Of a DNA stretch of 64,000 bases, positions 1 through 11,283 are shown piece by piece. The translations under genes and the position numbers were made by a program. Below the pieces are notes generated by a model that saw nothing but the letters and a program-made list of their open reading frames with translations, did not search any database and had not been told where the DNA came from. Origin of the DNA: Plutella xylostella (lineage: Eukaryota; Arthropoda; Insecta; Lepidoptera; Plutellidae); contig NC_063994.1 in NCBI RefSeq assembly GCF_932276165.1, forward strand, positions 5,642,001 through 5,706,000, read 5' to 3'. Position 1 is the stretch's first letter. Every line of letters starts with the position of its first letter.

Positions 1-210
1 TATTGCAGGTGGGTCGGTGGCAGGTGGTTCAATCACTATAATTTGGACATTTTCACTATCATTTGTTGGTTCATGGTGAAAGTCTGGAAATCAAAATACC
101 AAAATGCATTATTTATATTAAAAAATATCATACTTTATCTTTATCCATTTAATTTGAGTAAACTTACTTATGAGTCTAGCACTTGACTCTTGGCTGTCTG
201 AATGTCCAGA

Positions 211-627
211 TGTTGGGGCCATAGGCATAGGGTCAAGGAACTTCGTGGGTACACACACAAACAGCTGACAGACAGGTACACAGATGCTTGTAACTCCTTC
301 CCACCTTCCCTATCCTAATGGAAACTGCAGGTAGATGAACACTAGCTGTCATCTGCCACCTCAACGACTGACCCTCGTCCACTTCTACCACCGCCGCGAT
401 CAGAGTCGGTCGACGCACCTTACGCTCCCGTCACTCAATCCGCGATAGAAGCACAATCCGCCGCGTACTACAACACACGTAGCTCTACGCCGCGCACCGG
501 TACATCAGCACATCAACCTGGAGAAGAACGGGTGGAAAAATCGAAGAGGTCAAACGCATTTGCTCAGCCGGACAACCGTTCCTGCCAGGTCAGTTTCTTT
601 CCTTCAACCTTCCCCCTTGCTCCTCCA
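211..627 (+). repeat. 5' LTR of BEL/Pao element
   Basis: 417 bp, TG...CA ends, matching the 3' LTR base for base as far as I can read. It should carry the promoter and the polyadenylation signals; I see no clear TATA box. Five bases after it comes the primer site. Confidence 0.95.
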
Positions 628-632
628 TTTCA

Positions 633-650
633 TGGTCCTTCGAGCCGGAT
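633..650 (+). other. tRNA primer-binding site of BEL/Pao
   Basis: tggtccttcgagccggat starts five bases after the 5' LTR. Its reverse complement ends in CCA and resembles a tRNA 3' end with its TpsiC arm, as expected for minus-strand priming. The tRNA species was not identified. Confidence 0.75.
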
Positions 651-950
651 TCCCTATTTTCAGTCCATCCCGGTTTATTTACAACCATCTGTCTAAACTT
701 CACAACTGAAACTGAAGTCTTCAGTCAGCTGTTTTGTGCGTGTCATCGTTACGTCACGTTGTTCTGTTCTCTTGGTGTCTATGGTCAATCGGCATAAATC
801 GGTTAGTCGAGTTCCCATCACTAGTACCCTACCGTATTCTGAGAATTAGGTTCACAGACCAACTTTCGTTTTATTTTTGACACGTAACTTTTAAATATCT
901 GGGACTGTTTTTAGGTTATTTTATTAGGCGTAAATAATTAACAAACAATA

Positions 951-3900
951 ATGAGCAAATCAGAAGGCAAAATGGTTAAGGGTTCCTCAGCCGACCCCAC
1001 CAAAGTGTGTATGGCCCAGCTGGAGGCTGCAGAGCAGTACCTAGCTGGGATCTACAAGCTAGCTTGTAGTTTGCAGGGAAAATCGGACCCAGCTAGCGTT
1101 TCAATGTTCAGAGTCCGTTTTGAGGACTTAAAAGAGATGCGTGACCTATATCGGGACGCCTACACGAGCCTGAAGGGTCTGTCGGTTGAGGAGTCCGCGC
1201 TGGAACAGGCTGACCATAATTATATAAAATTCTGCGAGATGGTCTATTCCGTGAAAGTGATAGCAGAGGGATTTTTATCGACTAGCAGCGGTACTCGGGT
1301 GGAGCCGAGATCAACTCAATTTCAACTACCCAAAATAAGTCTACCGAGTTTCTCGGGTGTCTACACCGAGTGGCCCAACTTCATAGGGTTGTTCGATAGC
1401 CTCATCCACAACAATGAGGGTCTGTCCAGTGTACAGAAAATGCATTACTTGGTCGGCGCATTGGATAGGGAACCTCTCGCCTTAGTTAAGCACCTGCAGT
1501 TGTCCGACGGAAACTATAGTATTGCTTATCAGCTTCTCAAGGAGCGCTATGAAAATAAGAGGCTTATAGCTGATAAGCACCTAGAAGCCATACTGTCCAC
1601 ATCATTGGGACAGGGTTCAGCAGTCAACCTCCGTAAATTCGTTAACGTCATAAAGGAGAACAGTATGGCTCTGGGTGCTTTAGGCTTTGATGTGAAGTCC
1701 TGGAGCTTCTTATTACTCCACATCATCCTTAGGAAACTTACCCAAGACCTTAGGAGTAGGTTTGAGCTTAGCCTCGATGGTTCTTCTAGCACCATACCCA
1801 CATTCTCCTGCTTGCTTGCCTTCTTGGAGAACCAGCTGAGGGTGTTGGAGGCTGTTGGTGGCTCCAGGGGTTCAGGCAACCAGGGGACTCCGGGGACTTC
1901 ACAAACCAAGACAAGTCTTGCCGCTATGGATATTTCATGTGTGCTCTGTAGGGGCAGCCATAGCATTTATAACTGCGACACATTCAACGCCATGACACCT
2001 AGCCAACGTAAGGAGGTAGTCACACAGCAGCACCTATGTTACAATTGTCTGCGCTCCCACTCTGCAAATAGATGCACATCAAAAAGTAGGTGCTCAGTGT
2101 GCAATGGTCGCCACCATACCAAATTGCATCTTGCACCATCATCTTCATCTTCAACGTCTCCATCACAGTCATCATCATCATCGCCTCCGATAGCTTCCAC
2201 ATCATCATCATCTATGGTAGTGCCCTCTGAAAGTCTACCCGCAGTGTCTGGGCACTCGGCTGCATCCCTCAACTCGACGGTCTCTGACGGTAGGGTGCAG
2301 AGCACCATGCTGCTGGGAACAGCGATGGTCGGAGTACTTGACTGTAATGGTCACGTACATATAGTGAGAGCCTTGTTGGACAGCGGATCTCAGGTATCAA
2401 TTGTTACGGAGAATTTGGCCCAGAAACTGCGGCTTCCCCGCAGTTCATCTGGCAGTTTGTATGGTTTGGGAGGTTCATCTGCTCAGCGGACCAATGGCAG
2501 CATTGAGATCCGAGTGACATCCCGTCATGATCGGTCAGCTCCTGGGTTGGTAACCACAGCTGTAGTTTTAAAGCGCATCACGGGTAGTCTCCCTACTGCT
2601 TCTGTATCTCCACGTGTCATGGAGCGGTGCCAACATCTTATGCTTGCAGATGACAGGCTGTCCACCCCGGGTCCCATCGATGTCCTCATAGGCGTGGACC
2701 TGTATAGTCAGGTGTTCAAGGGTGGTTCTTACCAGTTGGGTGAAGGGTTTCCCACAGCGCATGAATCTGTGTTTGGGTGGATTTTGATGGGGCAAGCGCC
2801 AGTCAACTCTCAAGTGTGTAGTCTCATGTCTCTGTCTTGCACGACCGACGAGCTGAACTCTACCTTGTCCAAGTTCTGGGAGGTAGAGGAGGTTCCAGCC
2901 ACCGCCGTGCAAGATCCAGAGAACATTCTTTGTGAAAGGCATTTTGTGGAGACACACACTCGGGACGAGACGGGACGGTTTATTGTGCGGCTTCCCTTCA
3001 AATCCACCCACATGCCTCTGGGCGATACCCGTACATACGCCTTGAAAAGGTTCTTTAATTTAGAGCGCAAGCTACAAAGAGACGCCAGGCTTCACCAGCT
3101 CTACAGCGCATTCATGGCCGACTACCTTGAAACTGGCCATATGCGGCCTGTGTCCACGCCTAGCTGTAACGAAAGGTACTACATACCTCATCACGGGGTT
3201 CTCAAGGAGAGCAGCAGCACCACCAAACTTAGGGCGGTCTTCGATGCGTCTCATCCCAGCTCCACCGGTGTTTCGCTGAATCAAATTTTGATGCCTGGTC
3301 CCAAGCTGCAACAGCACATTTCGGACGTCATATTGCGCTTTCGCACATACGCAGTCGTGTTCACTTGCGACATAAAGCAGATGTACCGGAATGTGCGCAT
3401 GCACGACGACGATTGTCGGTACCAGACCATCTTTTGGCGCGAGTCACCGGACCAGCCCCTTCGGGAGTTTGAGCTGACAACCGTCACCTATGGCGTATCC
3501 AGCTCGGCTTATCAAGCGATCCGCGTCTTGCACGAGTTAGCCAACATCAACGAGGTCAAGTGTCCAGAGGTTGCCCGTATCCTTCGGGAAGACACCTTCG
3601 TTGATGATGTGGTCAGTGGTTGCGGATCCATTGAGGAAGCGAAGCTGTTGCAACAGCAGGTGGTCGATGTGCTGTCACAAGGGGGTTTCACTGTTCGGAA
3701 GTGGGCCAGCAACCGTGATGAGGTCCTCAATGGCTATCCTAGCGATCATTTGGAGTGTCCCTTTCGATTCGAGGAATCAGGGGACAACATCTTCAAGATC
3801 TTGGGGATCGAATGGAATTCGGACTCGGACAGCTTCGTCTACCATGTTTCACCCTTCGGGAGATGCAGAAGTAAGCGGGAGATTATGTCGAATGTTGCTC

Positions 3901-6170
3901 GTATCTACGATCCCTGTGGTTACTTAACTCCTGTGACCTTCAAGGCCAAGGCCTTCTTACAAGGTCTTTGGTCACATAATTTAGGTTGGGACGAACCTCT
4001 GCCCGAAGAACTCACTGCTGAGTGGGCTTCCTTCGCAGAGGGCTTCGTCAATTTACGGCTGCCCCGGATTCCAAGATTTGTATCGTCTGATCAACCTCAA
4101 ACCCGTGAGTTGATGGGTTTCAGCGATGCCTCGGAATCTGGGTACTCAGCCGTACTCTATTTACGCGTGCTAGACGCGTCAGGTGAGGCGACGGTGCATC
4201 TTCTCATGGGCAAGTCCCGTGTGGCACCCATCAAGCAGAAGATGACCATACCGCGCCTCGAGTTATCAGGAGCCTTCCTACTGGCTCGCATGATGCATCA
4301 TGTTTTAACGGTGTTGCAGAGTAAGATGACCGTCGACCACTCAATTGCGTGGTGTGACTCCAGCATCGCTTTGGCCTGGATTCACACTCCACCGCATAAG
4401 TTAGGGGTCTTTGAAGGAAATCGGGTCTCCCAGATTCAGGGTCTCGTCCCTTCAACTGAGTGGCGACACGTTCCATCAGCGCTCAACCCAGCTGATTGCG
4501 CCAGTAGGGGTCTTCGTCCCGACGAAATTGTCGGGCATGATTTATGGTGGTCCCCGTCTTGGTTACGGGACGACCCTTCCACTTGGCCGGAGAACATTGC
4601 GGTGAACTCGTCCAGTGCCCAAGTGAATACTGGAACCAATGCGAGCGAGGAAGAGATAGTAGCTGTAGACCCTTCTTTCATTGTCGGTCGCTACAGTTCT
4701 CTATCAAGAACCAAGCGAACAATGGCTTGGGTTTTGCGATTCATCCGCAATGTTCGAAGTCGCAATCATCCGACCAAACATGACCCGTTGGTCGTACCGG
4801 AACCATTGACGGTTTCGGAGCTTGATGGTGCCTTGCTGAGAATGATTAGGTTGGTGCAGATGACTTCCTTCTCTGAGGAGATCACAGCCCTGCGCGAGAA
4901 GAAACCCCTCAAGCGACTGACTCAGCTCAGTCCATTTTTGGATTCAGAGGGTCTTCTTCGTGTAGGTGGACGTCTTCGGCACTCCGGCTTGCCATTCTCT
5001 GCAAAGCATCCCATCCTTTTGCCTTCGAAGCATTGTCTGACCGATCTGATCGTCGACTACCACCACGTCACTCACATGCACGCCGGACCTGCGTGCTTGA
5101 TTTCGGTGCTGAGCCAAAGGTTCTGGATCCCTTCAGCGCGTCGTGTGGTTCGACACCGAATACACATGTGTCACCGGTGTCACCGCCTGAAGGCCAGACC
5201 TTTGCAGCCGCTCATGGGTGACTTACCTCCCAACCGTGTAGGCCAAATTCGTCCCTTCCTGAAGGTCGGCATTGATTTCGCGGGGCCTTTCCTAGTAAAG
5301 GCCTCCACTTTGCGAAATGCGAAGTCCCACAAGGCATATCTGTGTGTCTTCGTTTGCTTCGCCACTAAGGCGATGCATTTAGAGGTCACCACAGATCTCA
5401 CTACCGAGGCGTTCTTGGCAGCATTCCATCGGTTTGCGTCGCGAAGGGGGATGGCGTCGGATGTCCATTCCGATTGTGGGAAGAACTTTCAGGGGGCTAG
5501 GCGCCACCTATCGGAGGTAGAAACGTTCTTGCGGAGCAAGCAGAGTGACATAGACGCTGCTCTGGTTGGTCAGGGTGTCAGGTGGCACATGAATCCACCG
5601 TATAGTCCGCACATGGGGGGGTTATGGGAGTCCGCAGTGAAGTCCGCGAAGCAGCTGCTGAAACGAACCATCGGGGATAGGATTCTCACTTTGGAGGAGC
5701 TAATGACCGTGTTCTGTCGGGTAGAGGCGGTGCTTAACTCGAGGCCGTTGTGTGCTCTGTCGAATGACCCAAATGATTTGGAGGCGCTCACCCCCGGGCA
5801 CTTTTTGATCGGTCAACCGTTGGTGGCGCCACCCGAGCCCTGCTTCGAGGATATCCCAATGCCACGCTTGAAGCGATGGCAGCTTGTGCAGCAGATTGCT
5901 CAGCACGTGTGGCGCAGGTGGCAGCTGGAGTACTTGCACACTCTGCAGCAGCGTGGCAAGTGGACCAAAGATCTCCCCAACCTTCAGTTGGGAGACTTGG
6001 TTTTGATTAAGGAGGACCACTTGCCACCTCTACAATGGCGCAAGGGGCGAGTGCTCGAGCTGCACCCTGGACCCGACGGGGTCGTGCGGGTTGTCAAACT
6101 CAAGACGGGCTCTGGCACATGCCTGCGTTCGATGGCTAAGCTGTGTCGACTTCCCACTTTGCAGGATTAG
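951..6170 (+). CDS. BEL/Pao Gag-Pol polyprotein, intact
   Basis: A 1739-residue uninterrupted frame. Visible in order: a Gag-like region (residues about 100-300, DUF1759 type); cysteine-rich knuckles at about 330-395 (CVLCRGSHSIYNC, CYNCLRSHSANRC, CSVCNGRHH); an Ser-rich linker; an aspartic protease core ALLDSGSQVSIV near 475; reverse transcriptase with KLRAVFDAS and active site FVDDVV; RNase H starting near GFSDASESGYSAVLY; a zinc-binding integrase head (H-H-C-C with CHRCHRLKARP); integrase core GIDFAGPF, HSDCGKNF and SPHMGGLWESAVKSAK; and a C-terminal DUF5641-type region. This is the full order for the BEL/Pao family, in which protease, RT, RNase H and integrase come from one polyprotein. 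The start at 951 is the first ATG in the frame, 324 bases after the LTR. Confidence 0.95.
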   Translation: MSKSEGKMVKGSSADPTKVCMAQLEAAEQYLAGIYKLACSLQGKSDPASVSMFRVRFEDLKEMRDLYRDAYTSLKGLSVEESALEQADHNYIKFCEMVYSVKVIAEGFLSTSSGTRVEPRSTQFQLPKISLPSFSGVYTEWPNFIGLFDSLIHNNEGLSSVQKMHYLVGALDREPLALVKHLQLSDGNYSIAYQLLKERYENKRLIADKHLEAILSTSLGQGSAVNLRKFVNVIKENSMALGALGFDVKSWSFLLLHIILRKLTQDLRSRFELSLDGSSSTIPTFSCLLAFLENQLRVLEAVGGSRGSGNQGTPGTSQTKTSLAAMDISCVLCRGSHSIYNCDTFNAMTPSQRKEVVTQQHLCYNCLRSHSANRCTSKSRCSVCNGRHHTKLHLAPSSSSSTSPSQSSSSSPPIASTSSSSMVVPSESLPAVSGHSAASLNSTVSDGRVQSTMLLGTAMVGVLDCNGHVHIVRALLDSGSQVSIVTENLAQKLRLPRSSSGSLYGLGGSSAQRTNGSIEIRVTSRHDRSAPGLVTTAVVLKRITGSLPTASVSPRVMERCQHLMLADDRLSTPGPIDVLIGVDLYSQVFKGGSYQLGEGFPTAHESVFGWILMGQAPVNSQVCSLMSLSCTTDELNSTLSKFWEVEEVPATAVQDPENILCERHFVETHTRDETGRFIVRLPFKSTHMPLGDTRTYALKRFFNLERKLQRDARLHQLYSAFMADYLETGHMRPVSTPSCNERYYIPHHGVLKESSSTTKLRAVFDASHPSSTGVSLNQILMPGPKLQQHISDVILRFRTYAVVFTCDIKQMYRNVRMHDDDCRYQTIFWRESPDQPLREFELTTVTYGVSSSAYQAIRVLHELANINEVKCPEVARILREDTFVDDVVSGCGSIEEAKLLQQQVVDVLSQGGFTVRKWASNRDEVLNGYPSDHLECPFRFEESGDNIFKILGIEWNSDSDSFVYHVSPFGRCRSKREIMSNVARIYDPCGYLTPVTFKAKAFLQGLWSHNLGWDEPLPEELTAEWASFAEGFVNLRLPRIPRFVSSDQPQTRELMGFSDASESGYSAVLYLRVLDASGEATVHLLMGKSRVAPIKQKMTIPRLELSGAFLLARMMHHVLTVLQSKMTVDHSIAWCDSSIALAWIHTPPHKLGVFEGNRVSQIQGLVPSTEWRHVPSALNPADCASRGLRPDEIVGHDLWWSPSWLRDDPSTWPENIAVNSSSAQVNTGTNASEEEIVAVDPSFIVGRYSSLSRTKRTMAWVLRFIRNVRSRNHPTKHDPLVVPEPLTVSELDGALLRMIRLVQMTSFSEEITALREKKPLKRLTQLSPFLDSEGLLRVGGRLRHSGLPFSAKHPILLPSKHCLTDLIVDYHHVTHMHAGPACLISVLSQRFWIPSARRVVRHRIHMCHRCHRLKARPLQPLMGDLPPNRVGQIRPFLKVGIDFAGPFLVKASTLRNAKSHKAYLCVFVCFATKAMHLEVTTDLTTEAFLAAFHRFASRRGMASDVHSDCGKNFQGARRHLSEVETFLRSKQSDIDAALVGQGVRWHMNPPYSPHMGGLWESAVKSAKQLLKRTIGDRILTLEELMTVFCRVEAVLNSRPLCALSNDPNDLEALTPGHFLIGQPLVAPPEPCFEDIPMPRLKRWQLVQQIAQHVWRRWQLEYLHTLQQRGKWTKDLPNLQLGDLVLIKEDHLPPLQWRKGRVLELHPGPDGVVRVVKLKTGSGTCLRSMAKLCRLPTLQD

Positions 6171-6387
6171 GCTGGCTTGTGGGTCCCACCCCAGCCGCCC
6201 TGTTAGGTTTACTAGGTAGGTAATTTAGTTTTATAACTTTTAGCTAGGTATTACTTTATTTTTTTGTTTTTTTTTTTCTCATGCGGAAAATCACCTCGGA
6301 AAATCATCTTTCTTATATGTTTTTTTTTTCAAATTTTGTTTTTACTTTCTCGTTAAAGAGCCTAGACGCTCTTTGGGGGGCGGTTTA

Positions 6388-6804
6388 TGTTGGGGCCATA
6401 GGCATAGGGTCAAGGAACTTCGTGGGTACACACACAAACAGCTGACAGACAGGTACACAGATGCTTGTAACTCCTTCCCACCTTCCCTATCCTAATGGAA
6501 ACTGCAGGTAGATGAACACTAGCTGTCATCTGCCACCTCAACGACTGACCCTCGTCCACTTCTACCACCGCCGCGATCAGAGTCGGTCGACGCACCTTAC
6601 GCTCCCGTCACTCAATCCGCGATAGAAGCACAATCCGCCGCGTACTACAACACACGTAGCTCTACGCCGCGCACCGGTACATCAGCACATCAACCTGGAG
6701 AAGAACGGGTGGAAAAATCGAAGAGGTCAAACGCATTTGCTCAGCCGGACAACCGTTCCTGCCAGGTCAGTTTCTTTCCTTCAACCTTCCCCCTTGCTCC
6801 TCCA
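6388..6804 (+). repeat. 3' LTR of BEL/Pao element
   Basis: Second 417-bp LTR, apparently identical to 211-627, followed by the duplicated target ccaga and then the remainder of the disrupted Myb exon. A T-rich stretch (6245-6350) and a G-rich polypurine tract lie between the ORF stop and this LTR. Confidence 0.95.
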
Positions 6805-7467
6805 CCAGACAATGCTGACTCACTTATTGTAGACAATATTATTTGGTCTACCGCCTCCGGCTGTATATCAGGGGGCCCTCCACCAGTCCTTTGCATGGAC
6901 CTTCTTTGTCCCGCATACTTTTTTTTAGTGTATGTTTTCATATCTCCCCAAGTCTGAAAAAACAAAATGCAATGGTTTCAAAGAGTACAGGATAGTGAAG
7001 AGAAACATTGTGAAGAAAAATAAACCTGCACATAAAGATAAAATCTGGTAAACTAAGTTCTGTTGTACTTACTGTGCGCCATTCTTTGCCCGACTTTTTT
7101 GCTCCAGTGAGCGAGTTTAGCTCCAACGCTATCTTCTCCCATCTTTCAGATGCTATCTTTTTTGAGAAAGTAGCTGTAAATTTTCCGTTCCGCAATTCTT
7201 CGTCTGCTTCCAGCAATTGTGAGAGCCGCAATTTTTGTGCCACCGACGGATACTGCCGTTTCACTTTTTCCAGCGGCTGGTCCATGTTGACTTTGAAACC
7301 GCACACAACAAGAATAAGTTAAATTATTCGGATGAAAATGATGAAATGAATAAACCGAACCGAAACAAAATTCAACTTTCAACGTTTATTTGCTTTGACA
7401 GTCTTGTTCACAGAATACTATACTCTCTACCGGTCTTGACCACAGAGTAAAAAATACTAAGTAAGTC

Positions 7468-7860
7468 GTGTCAATTGCGTTTCTTTTTTCTAAACTATCA
7501 TGATGTAAATGTAAAGTATAAAAGCATAAAACTATCGATTACATTAAAATCCTTGTTTGTTTTGACTGCTTTTCATTAGCGTTATTGGTTTTGGATATTT
7601 TTTTATTGAAAACTGCCGTTATTTTAACGAAACGAATAAATAATATATTTATCGATTATATAAAATTGAATCGATGGAAACCGAACGTCTTTTCGGGTAT
7701 GAAAGTTCTATCTAGGTCGTGAATGTATCTCCTTGTACCGCGAGAATACGGTTTGAGCCTAGTTCCGAGATTTGAAGCTGACATGTTAGGGTAGATTTCA
7801 AACTGAGATATATCTCGGTTCTGAGATTTATCCCTGAACCTCCGGAATTGAGCTCCTGGT
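7468..7860 (-). repeat. 5'-flanking region of Myb copy 1, repeated at 11637-12012
   Basis: About 370-390 bp shared by both tandem copies (landmarks gtcgtgtcaattgcgtttc, atcgattatataaaattgaa, gaattgagctcctg). It lies upstream of exon 1 in copy 1 and so may hold the promoter; no defined element is visible. The rest of 7307-8028 is AT-rich, with short palindromic runs near 7890-7910 (attagtactaatagtacta), and holds no other gene. Confidence 0.7.
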
Positions 7861-8112
7861 CCCTAACATATAACTGAACTATTAGTACTAATAGTACTAG
7901 GAGACCGAACTAGTTCATTTTAAAGAGTGTACTATTAGGGATCGATCTCAGTAAAGACCGAGTAAGAACAATCCTAGCCCTCACTCACATCGCGCAGCCT
8001 CAAGAGTGAGCGCGACGGAGAACTTTTGTCACGTCTTATTAGCGCCCTGTGCTACAGGGCCTGGTACGGGTTCCATTGCAGGTGGGTCGGTGGAAGGTGG
8101 TTCGGTCACTAT

Positions 8113-11100
8113 CTCTCTCTCTCAGCCTTCCGTAGTCCACTGTTGGACATAGGCCTCTCCTAACGATCGCCACCCCAAACGGTCACCCGCCATCTGCATC
8201 CAGCGGCTTCCCGCTACCTTCCGCAGATCATCAGACCAACGGGTTGGGGGGCGACCGACACGCCGTTTGCCGACACGGGGTCTCCACTCCAGAACCTTTC
8301 TACTCCAGCGGTCGTCGGCTCTGCGGGCTACGTGGCCAGCCCATTGCCATTTCAGCGTGCTAATCCTTTTGGCTATGTCGGTAACTTTAGTTCTCCTGCG
8401 GATTTCTTCATTACGAATCCTATCTCGCAGGGACACGCCTAACATAGCCCTTTCCATAGCACGCTGAGCAACTCTGAGCTTGTGGATAAGCCCTTTGGTG
8501 AAGCACCACGTCTCGGCTCCGTAAGTCATCACTGGCAACACGCACTGATTGAAAACTTTTGTTTTCAGACACTGAGGTATGTTTTCAGTGAAGATGTGTC
8601 GTAATTTCCCGAACGCTGCCCATCCGAGTTGGATTCTACGAGCTACCTCTTTATCGAAGTTGGATTTACCTAATCGGATCACTTGTCCTAGGTAGGGATA
8701 CTGATCAACAACTTCGATGGTGACACCTCCTACAGTTACGGGCGATGATGAAACATGTTCGTTCGACATGACCTTTGTCTTGTCCATGTTCATTTTCAGC
8801 CCAACTTGTTTAGAGGCATCATTGAGGTCTGTGAGCATTTCGCCCAACTCCTCCAGCGTTTCCGCCATAATAACTATGTCATCAGCAAATCGTAGATGAG
8901 AGATATATTCGCCATTGACGTTAATGCCCAGTCTTTTCCACTCTACAAGCTTAAAAACATCTTCCAGTGCACAGGTGAACAGTTTCGGAGAAATAACATC
9001 TCCCTGTCTCACGCCCCTTTGCAACTGGATCGGTTTTGTGCTATGTTCGTGTAATCGAACTGACATTGTGGCAGCATTGTACATACATCTCAACACCTCG
9101 ATATAGCGATAGTCTATATGGCACCGCTGAAGGGATTGAAGCATCGCCCAGAGCTCAATAGAATCAAAGGCTTTCTCATAGTCCACAAACGCTACACATA
9201 AAGGTAGATTATACTCCTCGGTCTTCTGTATAACCTGCCGAAGCGTGTGTATGTGATCTATGGTACTATAGCCTTTTCGGAACCCGGCTTGTTCGGGTGG
9301 CTGGACGATTCGTAATAACTCTCGAAAACAGCTTGTACACATGGCTCAGAAGTGCAATGGGTCTATAATTCTTCAATAGGGCTTTGTTGCCTTTCTTGAA
9401 GAACAAAGTCACTACACTTCTGCTCCATGCCTCCGGGCTTGTGCCTTCGAGTATGACGGAATTAAACAGCCTCCGAAGTGCTATTAAAATCGGTCTACCG
9501 CCGGCTTTCAGAAGTTCTGTCGTTATTCCATCATCTCCCGGAGCTTTGTTGTTTTTTAGCTGTTTGAGAGCTATACTAATCTCGTCTAGACTGACGTCCG
9601 GAATATCTTTGGTATAGTGTCGGGTGAGTGGCGCTCGGCTGTCGTGAGTACCGCTGGTAATAGGGTTTTGTGTTGTGGTGTATAACTGTCCGTAGAATCT
9701 CTCAATTTCTCCCAGAATTTCGGGCACTGATGAAACGGTGTTGCCAGTGTCGGTCTTCAGTTGGGTCAACAGAGTCTGCCGAACAGATCGATCTCTAGCA
9801 AAGACTTTGGAGCCCTTGTTTTGCTCTATTGCGTCTTGAATGCGCTTGCAATTGTAGCGTCTCATATCGCAACGTCTTGCTTTGGCGATCTGTCTGTTTA
9901 GACGTCTGTATTCGACCATATCAACTGAAGACTGCAACCTCATTTCTCTCCGTTCTCTTATGAGACTCAGAGTCCCATCTGAGAGTTTTTGAGGTCCTCG
10001 GTTGGTTCGGGACGAAAAATATTTCGATCCTACCTCTCGGACAGTTTCCACAAACCTATTGTTTAAATCGTCAACTGTAACGCAATTCTCTAAACATATC
10101 AGGCGGTCGCAAAGCTCAGACTGAAAGCTTTCGGGATCCTGGATTTGAGCAGGAGTAGGACGGAGCGTGGACTTCATTAGACGGGAGCGTTCTATTTTGC
10201 AGTTTATATTCAAAGTGCCTCTTACGAGTCGGTGATCGCTGCCGGTCTTAACCCTACTGATCACTGAGACATCATTGAATATGTGCTTCTTATCCGTCAA
10301 TATGAAGTCGATCTCGTTTTTAGTCTTCCCATCGGGGCTAATCCACGTCCACTTCCTTTGTGGCTTCTTCTTGTAGAAGGAGTTCATCATATAGAGGCCC
10401 TCCTTCTCCAAGAAGTCAGCCAGCATTTGCCCACGATGGTTCCTGACTCCAAATCCATGTGACCCCACTTTCGTCTCGCCGCCTTCTTGTTTTCCGAGTT
10501 TCGCGTTAAAGTCTCCCATCACCACCGTGAAATGAGTAGTGAACTTACGTAGGGCAGACGATACGTCTTCATACGCAAGTTCGACCTCATCATCGGTGTG
10601 CTTAGATGTGGGTGCGTAAACCTGTATGACCTTCATTGAGTATCGTTTAGATATTCTCAGGATGAGGTACGCAACCCGTGTCGACACACTTCCGATTTCA
10701 ACGATGTTGTTGACGAGGGACTTGTTGACGATGAACCCGACACCCCCTTGGGACAGTTGGTCGCCCTCCCGGTGGTACAGCAAGTTTCCGGACTGGAGAA
10801 TTTCCGTATCCTCTCCCTCTCGTCGGACTTCGGATAACCCTATAATGTCCCATTTTAACTTGCTGATTTCCTCTTCCAGCTCCTCTATCTTCACGTCTTC
10901 CCTCAGTGTCCGTGCGTTATATGTTGCCAGGTGCAAGGGTCGGTTGGGCTGGTAGCCGACTCTCTGCCGGAGATTCTTCGCACCCCCTGCCCCGCCGTTA
11001 CCGTGACCGCTACCGGAGTCCGGGATAGCGGGGCTGCCGGGGACTGGGGGCCGGGGCTTTGTTTTTTCCATCATTAGGAGGTATATTTGCCATAATCACC

Positions 11101-11283
11101 GCGCTTGGCAGGCGTGTTGGTGATTCTCCTTTTTACGGCGGGAGATCGCCGCCTCTGCTAGGAGAGGAGGTCGGGTCGATTTACCGCCGCCCGACATTCG
11201 GCGTTGTCACTCGTTAGCACCACCCAGGGGGCACGTGTAGGGTAACTAGGGTTTGTACCTACGGACGTGAGCGACAAGCCCCC
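8113..11283 (-). mobile_element. Near-complete RTE-clade LINE
   Basis: A minus-strand non-LTR retrotransposon bounded by the 10-bp duplication cggtcactat (8103-8112 and 11284-11293). Its 3' end is a short ct/ag microsatellite rather than poly-A, usual for RTE elements. A G-run starts the 5' end and about 200 bp of 5' UTR precede the ORF, so 5' truncation appears minimal. It lies in exon 3 of Myb copy 2. Confidence 0.88.
8122..11074 (-). pseudogene. RTE endonuclease-reverse transcriptase, one frameshift
   Basis: The first frame (11074-9266) has the apurinic endonuclease (ATYNARTL, IIGLSEVRR, VVMGDFNAKLG, GSDHRLV) and the RT start (NNKAPGDDGI, KNYRPIALLSHVYKLFSR). The second (9342-8122) continues with EQAGFRKGYSTIDH, VAFVDYEKAFDS, QRGVRQGDVISP and the active site FADDIV, ending with the RTE tail ...WEWRP-like residues and GRPPTRWSDDLRKVAG. 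The break near 9290, just after VITNR, is a small deletion (roughly 25-30 bases, judged from the usual RTE motif spacing) that changes frame. All other motifs look intact, so this is a young but inactive copy. Confidence 0.88.

Larger units (their letters stand above)
211..6804 (+). mobile_element. Full-length BEL/Pao LTR retrotransposon
   Basis: Two 417-bp LTRs (211-627 and 6388-6804) begin TGTTGGGGCC and end CTCCTCCA. They flank a primer-binding site, one long gag-pol frame and a G-rich polypurine tract (about 6373-6383, TTTGGGGGGCGG). The insertion is bounded by the perfect 5-bp duplication ccaga (206-210 and 6805-6809). The related empty site near 11480 reads straight through, confirming these ends. 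By eye the LTRs are identical and the ORF is unbroken, so the insertion is very recent and the element may be functional. It interrupts exon 2 of the Myb/SANT gene on the other strand. Confidence 0.95.
1..7306 (-). pseudogene. Myb/SANT (Zeste-type) gene of a Harbinger-like element, copy 1, split by BEL/Pao
   Basis: A spliced minus-strand gene, cut by the window edge. Exon 1 (7306-7073) encodes a helix-turn-helix of the Myb_DNA-bind_5/Zeste type (ERWEKIALELNSLTG...KEWRT). A donor gtaagt and acceptor ttttttcag join it in frame to exon 2 (6953-6810, then 210-168), which gives TWGDMKTYTKKKYAGQRRS and a TGGGPPDI loop typical of these proteins. Exon 3 starts at 83 after a ...ttccag acceptor and continues off the window. 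A BEL/Pao element breaks exon 2 between 210 and 6810, so no full protein can be made unless it is removed. The start may be MCGF at 7306 or MDQP at 7285. Such proteins bind DNA and accompany the Harbinger transposase; that role is inferred from the family. Confidence 0.75.

Noticed and set aside
2020..3487. Minus-strand ORFs within the BEL/Pao gene
   Set aside because: Shadows of the 1739-codon plus-strand frame, without motifs.
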